A stretch of 7,004 bases of DNA from Sphingobacteriaceae bacterium. Its GTDB lineage: Bacteria; Bacteroidota; Bacteroidia; B-17B0; Aurantibacillaceae. Below are positions 1-5,231 of this stretch, piece after piece (position 1 is the stretch's first letter; each line of letters begins with the position of its first letter). Location of the stretch: NCBI GenBank assembly GCA_025360355.1, contig JANYCL010000323.1:1-7004 (forward strand), written 5' to 3'. Made by a program: the position numbers and the translations under genes. A model generated the notes under the pieces. That model was not told the origin of the DNA and made no database searches. It was given only the letters and a program-made list of their open reading frames with translations.

Positions 1-661
1 CTTCTTTCACAATTTCTTTGTCCCATTTCTGCCATTTATCGATGTCAGGAATAAAAAGATATTTTTTTGTTTTTGTTGTAATGAAAAAACCGGCCGTCTC
101 AGAATATTCAGCACGGTGCGGAACCGAAAATGGCTCCACAACAATTCCGGTATCAAGCTGTACATTGTTACGTATCTCATCCCACATTTCCAGTTTAATA
201 TTTCCTAAACCTATTAATTGATTCCAAGGTCCATTGCTCTTCAGATAATTTTCCATTCCCGGCTGAACATAAACCGGAATTTCTTTTGTATTCATTACTT
301 CCCTTCCTAACTGCATTAAACCGGTATAATGACCAATATGTGCATGCGTAATAAAAATTCCGGAAGGCAAAGAAGAATATTCACCTTTAGTAAGTGTTTT
401 AAATAATTGTAATTGTTCTTTTATATCAGGAGTAGCTTCAAACAACCACCATTTTTTAGAGGCAGGATCAACCAAAGCAAGAGAAACAACAAAACGTTTT
501 AAAGAATCGTTCTTCCATGCTTTATTACAACATTCTTTATCACATCCCATTTGAGGATAACCGGCATCCTGCGCAACTCCCAAAACTACAACATAAGAAT
601 CTTGTCCGTTTAGCTTAGCACCAAACACAACCAACAACATTATGATTCTAAACATCTTCAT
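1..661 (-). CDS. PqqB-like metallo-beta-lactamase-fold protein, exported, 3' end cut by window edge
   Basis: The frame is open from an ATG at 661 to the left edge, giving 220 residues with no stop, so the C-terminus is missing. Residues 1-19 form a Sec signal peptide (MKMFRIIMLLVVFGAKLNG), so the protein is probably periplasmic. After it come VVVLGVAQDAGYPQMGC (24-40) and a C40/C44/C45 cluster, resembling the N-terminus of PqqB-type proteins. The metal-binding loop reads THAHIGHYTGL (105-115). H106, H108 and H111 are kept, but the usual Asp of HxHxDH is Gly110. VPHRAEYSETAGF (180-192) supplies another His (H182), and D206 in IPDID is a candidate bridging ligand. From memory, similar proteins occur in Bacteroidota as unassigned MBL-fold hydrolases. 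No PQQ synthesis gene is nearby, so a role in PQQ synthesis is not supported and the substrate is unknown. An in-frame ATG at 655 is an alternative start that barely changes the signal peptide. Confidence 0.8.
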   Translation of the reverse strand, partial: MKMFRIIMLLVVFGAKLNGQDSYVVVLGVAQDAGYPQMGCDKECCNKAWKNDSLKRFVVSLALVDPASKKWWLFEATPDIKEQLQLFKTLTKGEYSSLPSGIFITHAHIGHYTGLMQLGREVMNTKEIPVYVQPGMENYLKSNGPWNQLIGLGNIKLEMWDEIRNNVQLDTGIVVEPFSVPHRAEYSETAGFFITTKTKKYLFIPDIDKWQKWDKEIVKE

Positions 662-688
662 TCTCTAATTAAACATTATCAATTTAAC

Positions 689-735
689 CACAAAGGACAC
701 AAAGCCAAACACAAAGGACACAAAGGACACAAAGA
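689..735. repeat. Short tandem repeat, 9-bp unit CACAAAGGA
   Basis: Copies lie at 689-697 (CACAAAGGA), 698-706 (CACAAAGCC), 710-718 (exact), 719-727 (exact) and 728-735 (partial). A 3-base AAA insert follows the second copy. The array sits just upstream of the start of the PqqB-like gene. Arrays of this ACCACAAAGGACACAAAG type are, from memory, common between genes in Bacteroidota. No function can be read from the sequence. Confidence 0.8.
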
Positions 736-753
736 AAAATCTACTCAAATGCC

Positions 754-793
754 CATTGTCAAATTGTCGAATCGTCAAATTGTCACATTGTCC
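754..793. repeat. Tandem repeat, five 8-bp units, consensus AATTGTCA
   Basis: Five units follow in perfect 8-base register: CATTGTCA, AATTGTCG, AATCGTCA, AATTGTCA and CATTGTCC. The array begins 19 bases after the neighbouring 9-bp array and ends 14 bases before the stop codon of the VOC gene. The TTGTC core is kept in four units and is TCGTC in the third. The array cannot code in the VOC frame because it lies beyond that stop. Confidence 0.85.
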
Positions 794-807
794 ACCACGG
801 AATCTCT

Positions 808-1254
808 TTAAGAATGAGAATCTACATTCCCATCCTCATCTAATTTCAAAAACGGATTAAAAGCAAATTCCCAATAATTATTTTCAATATCGGCAACGTA
901 ACCACGATAGCCGCCCCAAAAAACTTTTTCAGGAGCTTTAATTATGTTTACACCTTTCTTTTTGAATTCAACAAACAGATCATCAACTTCTTTTTCTGAA
1001 TTTAAATTAATTGCCATTGAGAATTGTTTGAATCCATTACCACCTGCCCCGTTTTTCTCGGGGTCGCTCTTCACTCCGATATCTTCTGCTAATTCGTGTT
1101 TAGGATATAGTCCGAAAATAAATCCGTTTAATTTAAAGAACACAATCCCATTCTCGTCTTTCATGGTTTTCCAACCAAATTTTTCTTTATAGAAATTCTT
1201 CATCGCTTCCAGATCGGAAACCCCAATGGTAAAAAATGTGATTCGTTGTTCCAT
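808..1254 (-). CDS. VOC family protein (glyoxalase/dioxygenase-superfamily fold)
   Basis: This 148-residue protein has the usual length of a two-module vicinal-oxygen-chelate protein. Module 1 opens with ITFFTIGVSDLEAMKNFYKEKFGW (5-28), the first strand and helix of the fold, where the phrase 'V-x-D-L-x-x-M-x-x-F-Y' is typical. Strands VFFKLNG and FIFGLYP follow. Module 2 starts near FSMAINL (78-84), has a helix at 87-100, and ends with GYVADIENNYWEFAFNP (118-134), where E129 is at the usual place of the C-terminal metal-ligand Glu. The classical His ligands of glyoxalase I are not obvious: position 9 is Thr and strand 1 of module 2 lacks a His. Either metal binding is altered or the protein is a non-enzymatic or resistance-type VOC member. 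The substrate cannot be assigned. It is soluble and cytosolic, with no signal peptide. It lies 42 bases after the PAP2 gene on the same strand, so co-transcription is plausible. The ATG at 1254 fits the start of the fold. Confidence 0.85.
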   Translation of the reverse strand: MEQRITFFTIGVSDLEAMKNFYKEKFGWKTMKDENGIVFFKLNGFIFGLYPKHELAEDIGVKSDPEKNGAGGNGFKQFSMAINLNSEKEVDDLFVEFKKKGVNIIKAPEKVFWGGYRGYVADIENNYWEFAFNPFLKLDEDGNVDSHS

Positions 1255-1269
1255 GAAAATTAAAATTAC

Positions 1270-1290
1270 TATTCCCTATTCGCTATTGCC
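1270..1290. repeat. Tandem repeat, three 7-bp units TATTNNC
   Basis: Three units follow in exact register: TATTCCC, TATTCGC and TATTGCC. A fourth, weaker unit (TGATACC) runs into the stop codon of the PAP2 gene. The array fills most of the 42-base gap between the PAP2 and VOC genes, so it lies in the 5' flank of the VOC gene. Confidence 0.65.
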
Positions 1291-1296
1291 TGATAC

Positions 1297-1878
1297 CTAC
1301 TTCTTATTGATCCATTTATCGCATTGCCAGGTTAGCAAACTTGTTCCAACACCAACTATAATTCCGGCTAACACATCACTCCCGTAATGCGCACCTAAAC
1401 GCATCCGCGAATAACCAACTAAACCTGCATAAGCAAAAGCAGGAACAGCAACGTACCATTTTTTTGTACTCAGAGTTAAAGCAGTCGCAGTTGCAAAAGC
1501 GCATGACGTATGTCCGGATGGAAATGAAAATCTACCAGCTTTTCTGCGCAAAATAATTTCATCAGGATAAGTTGTGAAAGGTCTCGGACGACGAATACTT
1601 TCTTTCAATCCTTCCGTTATCGCAATATTCACACCAATAGCAATTACAGTTTTCACACCGTTGCGTTTCATAGTTTCATCTTTATTAAGATAACCCGTTA
1701 ACCACAAAGCCGCCGGACTAATTACCATAAAAGGATAAATCCCATCCGAAGTCACTTTCATGCTTTCATCCCATAGAGGATGATCGTGTTGATTGATGCT
1801 TTTTAAAATGCGTAGATCTGCGTTTTGGGAAAACGAAAATTGATTCAGAATTAAGAAGAGAGCTAACAATAAACGCAT
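1297..1878 (-). CDS. PAP2-family membrane phosphatase (phosphatidic-acid-phosphatase type)
   Basis: This 193-residue protein carries all three motifs of the PAP2/vanadium haloperoxidase superfamily. Motif 1 is K92-x6-R99-P100 (KESIRRPRP), motif 2 is PSGH at 120-123 with the catalytic acid His123, and motif 3 is S157-R158-x5-H164 followed by D168 (SRMRLGAHYGSD), with H164 as the nucleophile. The N-terminus (MRLLLALFLILNQFSFSQ) is a signal peptide or first membrane segment. Further hydrophobic stretches lie near 48-64, 76-91, 141-156 and 168-184. The family removes phosphate from lipid phosphates such as undecaprenyl pyrophosphate, phosphatidylglycerol phosphate or lipid A, with the active site facing the periplasm. 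Which of these is used here cannot be told. The VOC gene follows on the same strand. The start at 1878 gives a complete signal sequence. A longer overlapping minus-strand frame beginning at 2053 is repeat-derived and was not used. Confidence 0.92.
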   Translation of the reverse strand: MRLLLALFLILNQFSFSQNADLRILKSINQHDHPLWDESMKVTSDGIYPFMVISPAALWLTGYLNKDETMKRNGVKTVIAIGVNIAITEGLKESIRRPRPFTTYPDEIILRRKAGRFSFPSGHTSCAFATATALTLSTKKWYVAVPAFAYAGLVGYSRMRLGAHYGSDVLAGIIVGVGTSLLTWQCDKWINKK

Positions 1879-1881
1879 GTC

Positions 1882-1913
1882 CTAAATTACAGAAATAATT
1901 TTTATGAACACAA
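1882..1913 (-). promoter_or_regulatory. Possible Bacteroidota-type promoter for the PAP2 gene
   Basis: Read on the minus strand, TAATTTAG (1889-1882) matches seven of eight positions of the Bacteroidota -7 box TAnnTTTG. A TTG lies at 1913-1911, 21 bases upstream, close to the usual distance of the -33 element. Transcription would start almost at the ATG (1878), giving a very short or absent leader. AT-rich DNA produces such matches by chance. Confidence 0.3.
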
Positions 1914-1920
1914 CCGCAGC

Positions 1921-2075
1921 CTCCTCCCCTTTGAGGGGAGGTGTCAGCAACCTTTGGTTGATGACGGTGGGGTCTTAGAAACGGCGGCTCAATTGTAATG
2001 AGATTCGTGTTCCAAACGACCCCCTCCTTGTCCCGCCAATAGGCGGGACTCAAGGGTCCCCCTCAAAAGGGGGAC
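1921..2075. repeat. Cluster of GC-rich palindromes, MITE-like or dispersed-repeat element
   Basis: Four hairpins can be read. H1 has arms CCTCCCCT/AGGGGAGG (1923-1930, 1934-1941). H2 has GTCAGCAACC/GGTTGATGAC (1943-1952, 1956-1965), pairing 9 of 10. H3 has GTCCCGCC/GGCGGGAC (2030-2037, 2042-2049) and is enclosed by GACCC/GGGTC (2018-2022, 2054-2058). H4 has GTCCCCCT/AGGGGGAC (2056-2063, 2068-2075). H1 and H4 carry related cores in opposite orientation (CCCCTCAAAGGGG on the minus strand, CCCCTCAAAAGGGGG on the plus strand), so the block looks like a unit bounded by inverted ends. GGGGTC (1969-1974) also pairs with GACCCC (2018-2023). The block is far richer in GC than its surroundings. It sits between divergent genes, so it is not a simple 3' terminator. 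Between the hairpins (1975-2017) I see nothing recognisable. Confidence 0.75.
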
Positions 2076-2200
2076 AGGCTACCGTTAGTTTTGTGAAGAA
2101 AATTACTCAAAGAGAAACAGGCTACCGTTAGTTTTGTAAAAAATTACTCAAAGAGAGACAGGTTACCGTTAGTTTTGTAAAAAAATACACAAAGGTGGGC
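2074..2200 (+). repeat. Three tandem copies of a ~42-bp direct repeat
   Basis: Units start at 2074, 2117 and 2158 (periods 43 and 41). Each begins with ACAGGCTACCGTTAG, with one C-to-T change in the third, followed by TTTTGT, an A-rich run, TTACTCAAAGAGAG and the next unit. Units 1 and 2 differ mainly by a 2-base length change in the A-rich stretch. Unit 3 diverges in its tail (TACACAAAGG), and a degenerate fourth start (GCAGGCTCCG) follows at 2200. Each unit contains TAGTTTTG (2086-2093, 2129-2136, 2170-2177), which fits the Bacteroidota -7 box, but no matching -33 element is seen. The first unit begins inside the right arm of the last hairpin, so array and palindromes are physically joined. 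Confidence 0.9.
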
Positions 2201-2228
2201 AGGCTCCGCATTTGTGATTTTATTAATT

Positions 2229-2236
2229 TACTTTTG
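2229..2236 (+). promoter_or_regulatory. Possible -7 box for the DUF559 gene
   Basis: TACTTTTG fits the Bacteroidota TAnnTTTG -7 box exactly and lies 6 bases before the preferred ATG at 2243. The only nearby -33 candidate, TTTG at 2211-2214, is 14 bases away, which is shorter than usual. If real, the transcript would be leaderless or nearly so. Confidence 0.3.
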
Positions 2237-2242
2237 TGTTTA

Positions 2243-2608
2243 ATGAAAAAATTTATTACAAATCCTGCTGATCAAATTGAAAAGAGAAGAGAATTGAGAA
2301 AAAATATGACCATTTATGAAATTACTTTATGGAAGGTTATCAAAAACAGACAGCTTGAAGGAAGAAAATTCAGAAGGCAATTTGGTGTAGGGAAATATAT
2401 TTTAGATTTTTATTGTCCTTCGGAGAAATTAGCAATTGAATTGGATGGCGCAGATCACTTTACTTCACACGGACTGGAAAACGATGCGGAAAGAGATAAT
2501 TATCTAAAAAAGGAAGGGATCAAAGTACAGAGAATTGAAAACAAACACGTTTTCAAGAATATGGAAAACGTTATTCAATTGATAACTGATAATTTCAAAA
2601 AAGATTAA
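2243..2608 (+). CDS. DUF559 domain protein, Vsr/restriction-endonuclease-like fold
   Basis: From the ATG at 2243 the protein has 121 residues, normal for a stand-alone DUF559 protein. The family motifs appear in order: an N-terminal basic helix (QIEKRRELRKNMT, 11-23), E26-x3-W30 (EITLW), FRRQF (43-47), YILDFYC (52-58), IELDG (65-69), H72, and the closing DAERDNYLKKEGIKVQRIEN (81-100). D55 together with E66/D68 would form the metal-binding nuclease site by analogy with Vsr-type enzymes, and the residues expected for activity all look intact. The actual substrate of DUF559 proteins is, as far as I know, not established. A GTG at 2195 would add 16 residues, but that stretch lies in the repeat tail and precedes the -7-like box, so I prefer 2243. 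The gene follows the palindrome and direct-repeat block and converges on batE, sharing four bases with it. This placement suggests an insertion or mobile unit. Confidence 0.85.
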   Translation: MKKFITNPADQIEKRRELRKNMTIYEITLWKVIKNRQLEGRKFRRQFGVGKYILDFYCPSEKLAIELDGADHFTSHGLENDAERDNYLKKEGIKVQRIENKHVFKNMENVIQLITDNFKKD

Positions 2609-3357
2609 AACACACCAACATCATTCAAACGCAACCAGCCTTCATTCCCGTTCTCTAGTTTGATAAGCACCCAATCGGCATTTAATTCAACGATACGCAC
2701 ACGGGTGCCTTCATGCAAACCAAATTTGGAAGTTGCCGTTGTTGTTGGTTCTGAATGAACTTTAGTTTCCGGAGCAGTGATGATAGCAAAACTATTCTCT
2801 TCCTTCGCCTTTTTAGCGGAATTACCAAGGAAATAAGTAATAAGGAAAGCAATTACCAAAACCAATGAAGAGAAAAAAGAAATACGTTTCAGGAACACAG
2901 ATGAACCGGCAATGAACAAATACATCATTAAGAAAAACAAAAACGCAGCACCAATTGTTAACCAGGCCCATGAAGTAGTAGTAAAACTACTCAGCACATT
3001 TGTTTTTACAGCGCTAATGAAAAAATTCTCCTTTACTTCAATTTTATCAATGGTTTTTGTATAAGCCAATCCCAAATTATTTTTTATATCCTCATCGTGC
3101 GGATTTAATTTTTTAGCACGCTCGTAATTGTAAATTGCTTTTCCTAACTGATTATTTCTGTAATAAGCATTTCCTAAGTTATAATACAGTTTATCTGAAG
3201 TGTAACCGTCTTTTATTAGTATTTCGTAAGTTTCAATTGCTTTTTTGTATTCGCGTTTCTCATAAGCTTTTTCGGCTTTTAAAAGCAGGTCATTTCCGAA
3301 TGCAAATGAGGTTGCAGTCAAAAATAAAATTGTAAATATGTTTCTTACTTTAAACAT
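2605..3357 (-). CDS. batE: BatE: TPR, two membrane segments, SH3-type domain
   Basis: The 250-residue protein has the layout known for BatE of the Bacteroides aerotolerance locus. A signal peptide (1-21) is followed by two or three TPR motifs at about 24-100; YKKAIETYEILIKDGY and KLYYNLGNAYYRNNQLGKAI are clear helix pairs. Two membrane segments follow at about 130-151 and 161-179, then a bacterial SH3-like domain at about 190-250 (TKVHSEPTTTATSKFGLHEG, ending NEGWLRLNDVGVF). The TPR and SH3 parts should both face the periplasm and serve as protein or cell-wall binding modules. The gene is the last of the operon. Its ATG lies inside the end of batD (8-base overlap, ATGTTTAA), which suggests translational coupling. 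Its stop codon overlaps that of the convergent DUF559 gene, leaving no room for a terminator between them. Confidence 0.88.
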   Translation of the reverse strand: MFKVRNIFTILFLTATSFAFGNDLLLKAEKAYEKREYKKAIETYEILIKDGYTSDKLYYNLGNAYYRNNQLGKAIYNYERAKKLNPHDEDIKNNLGLAYTKTIDKIEVKENFFISAVKTNVLSSFTTTSWAWLTIGAAFLFFLMMYLFIAGSSVFLKRISFFSSLVLVIAFLITYFLGNSAKKAKEENSFAIITAPETKVHSEPTTTATSKFGLHEGTRVRIVELNADWVLIKLENGNEGWLRLNDVGVF

Positions 3358-5197
3358 TCTTTAATTCGCTTTCAATATCCAAGATTAAGTCGACTGTATT
3401 TTTATAAACCAATTGCAGATCGCCACTCACAGCTCCGGGAGCATATTTTGCATATTCACACTGATCAATTGTATCAAATAATTTTATTTGCGTATCAGGT
3501 TTGATCTGCCGTCTTTGTAATTCCTTTGTTATGTTATCTCTTGAGAGATCAGCCACCGGAATATTAAATTTATTTCCCAAATAACTATTTAATGCATTGA
3601 TCACCTCTGTATAAAATGCTTCCTTGTTATTTTGTTGCATTTGTTTTTCAGCATTCACTAATTTCTTTTTCGCAAAACTTGCAGCTTTCCTTCCCTTAAC
3701 TGCAACCACATCACTGTTTTGTTTAATGTAATATGAGCGGTAACCAATAGCACCGGCAAATAAAATTAGGGGTAAGGATATTAAAAATAAATGGGCAGAA
3801 GAATTAAAAAATTCAGCGTCGCCTTTCTGTAAAACGAATTCTCCTTTTTTAATAAACCGTATATCGTTCTCAGTTTCTTTTATTTCCTGTTTTAAATGAT
3901 CAAATACTTGTGCGCTTGCATTACTTTTTCCATCGCCAGGTTTAACCGTTATTTTTATTTCAGGAGAAGGAATTGTAACGTATTTCTTTTTATCAAGATC
4001 AAAATAACTGAAATCCAATCCGCTTAAAACAAAATCACCCGGGTCTCTTGGAATAATTAAATAATTATAAGTTTTAGAACCGCTTACTCCCCCGGTATTA
4101 GAAATATTCTCAGTTACTTTTGGTTCGTAGCTCTCAAAACTCTGCGGCAAAGTTAATTTAGGAGCTTCTAATAATTTTAAATTACCACGACCACTTATTG
4201 TGATCTTTAAATTAAACGCATCGTTTGCTTTTAAGCTTTGTTTATTCGCTTCCACTTTATAGTTCAAACTTCCAACACCACCTGAAAAATTCAAAGGCTT
4301 ATCCGCTTCCGGAACATCCATTACATCGATCTTAATTTTTTTACTGAATGCTTTTACAACAACATCTTCAAACGCACTGCCACCAAAGAACTGCTCAAAA
4401 ATATTACGCGGTTTTTTATTGCTTTGTTTTCTTACCACGCATTCCACTTCTGTGGGATCAATAGTTAAAGCCCCGGTGCGCTGAGGAAAAATATACGTTT
4501 TATTGAATTCGCCAACATAATAATTTACACCATCTAAATTTTCAATTTGTAATTGAACATTTGGAACACCTTCAGGCTGCTGCGACCAAAAACCATTGTA
4601 AGAAGGAAATTTAATATTCTGAAAACCTCTCAGATCCAAACGTGAATAAATTTTTTGCGTTACCATTACTTGTTCTCCAATGTAACATTTTGTTTTGCTA
4701 ACAGTAGTTTTTACAAATACTTCATCACCACTCACTTTTGTATCTTGCTCAGCTGGATTTTGATTTTGACCGGATTGTGCTGATTGCTGTTGTCCGGGAG
4801 GAACCGCACCTTTTGTTGCTTCGATCGGTACAGGCGTGCTTGCTACATTCTGTCCGTTAATAACCATTTGCATTGGTCCGATCTGCAATTTACCTTCCTT
4901 CTTAGCAGCGATCAAAAAGGATATCATAAATGATTGCGACATGCTTCCATTCATGATCTGTGTACTCTGACTAACATTTGGTCCTGAGAAAACATCAAAG
5001 CCATTAAAATTTGGAGGGGTGTAGGTTGAAGGCTGCGCATTAGCGGTAAACATAACCTGAAACGCTGCTCCAACCTGAACTTTATTAGCACTAACCTGAA
5101 CAGATATTTTTTGCGCGTGAATTGAAGAAACAGAAAATAATAAAGCCACAACGCTAAACATTGCAGCCATTACATTTCTATTTCCTTTTATTTTCAT
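3350..5197 (-). CDS. batD: BatD (oxygen-tolerance family) single-pass membrane protein
   Basis: This 615-residue protein has a signal peptide ending near residue 29 (SVSSIHAQ), then a large beta-rich extracytoplasmic region opening with ISVQVSANKVQVGAAFQVMF (31-50), as in BatD. A Q/N/S/G-rich linker lies at about 132-156 and separates the first domain from the second (about 157-290). A third repeat of the same Ig-like design covers about 305-420, marked by LKITISGRGNLKLLEAP (330-346). One membrane helix at about 468-490 (HLFLISLPLILFAGAIGY) places the last 125 residues in the cytoplasm. That tail is helical and charged, with EAFYTEVINALNSYLGNKF (526-544) and ISRDNI-like DLSRDNITKEL (550-560). 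Length and layout match the family. BatD is thought to pair with the BatA/BatB VWA proteins. Its role in aerotolerance comes from Bacteroides fragilis genetics, and the biochemical activity is unknown. It starts 34 bases after the BatB/C gene and overlaps batE. Confidence 0.9.
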   Translation of the reverse strand: MKIKGNRNVMAAMFSVVALLFSVSSIHAQKISVQVSANKVQVGAAFQVMFTANAQPSTYTPPNFNGFDVFSGPNVSQSTQIMNGSMSQSFMISFLIAAKKEGKLQIGPMQMVINGQNVASTPVPIEATKGAVPPGQQQSAQSGQNQNPAEQDTKVSGDEVFVKTTVSKTKCYIGEQVMVTQKIYSRLDLRGFQNIKFPSYNGFWSQQPEGVPNVQLQIENLDGVNYYVGEFNKTYIFPQRTGALTIDPTEVECVVRKQSNKKPRNIFEQFFGGSAFEDVVVKAFSKKIKIDVMDVPEADKPLNFSGGVGSLNYKVEANKQSLKANDAFNLKITISGRGNLKLLEAPKLTLPQSFESYEPKVTENISNTGGVSGSKTYNYLIIPRDPGDFVLSGLDFSYFDLDKKKYVTIPSPEIKITVKPGDGKSNASAQVFDHLKQEIKETENDIRFIKKGEFVLQKGDAEFFNSSAHLFLISLPLILFAGAIGYRSYYIKQNSDVVAVKGRKAASFAKKKLVNAEKQMQQNNKEAFYTEVINALNSYLGNKFNIPVADLSRDNITKELQRRQIKPDTQIKLFDTIDQCEYAKYAPGAVSGDLQLVYKNTVDLILDIESELKNV

Positions 5198-5231
5198 TCT
5201 ACACTATTGGTTCTCGCTAAGACGCAAATTA

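Noticed and set aside
18..221. 67-residue plus-strand frame
   Set aside because: It is antisense to the PqqB-like gene, whose motifs on the other strand are clear.
1047..1064. CCCCG/CGGGG hairpin with T-rich loop as a terminator
   Set aside because: It lies inside the VOC coding region, encoding the SDPEKNGAG stretch. Its T-run is in the loop rather than after the stem.
944..1192. 82-residue plus-strand frame
   Set aside because: It is the antisense shadow of the VOC gene.
1921..1941. Rho-independent terminator at the first GC-rich hairpin
   Set aside because: No gene ends towards it: PAP2 begins on its left and DUF559 begins on its right. No T-run follows the stem on either strand.
1766..2053. 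95-residue minus-strand frame (MSPAYWRDKEG...)
   Set aside because: It reads through the palindrome block and overlaps the PAP2 start in another frame. Its Pro/Arg/Gly-rich translation reflects the repeats, and no domain is visible.
2074..2200. CRISPR-like array
   Set aside because: The parts between the conserved cores are themselves nearly identical from unit to unit, so there are no spacers. There are only three copies and no cas genes.
4951..5151. 66-residue minus-strand frame within batD
   Set aside because: It is a shifted frame inside the signal peptide and first domain of batD, with no independent start context.
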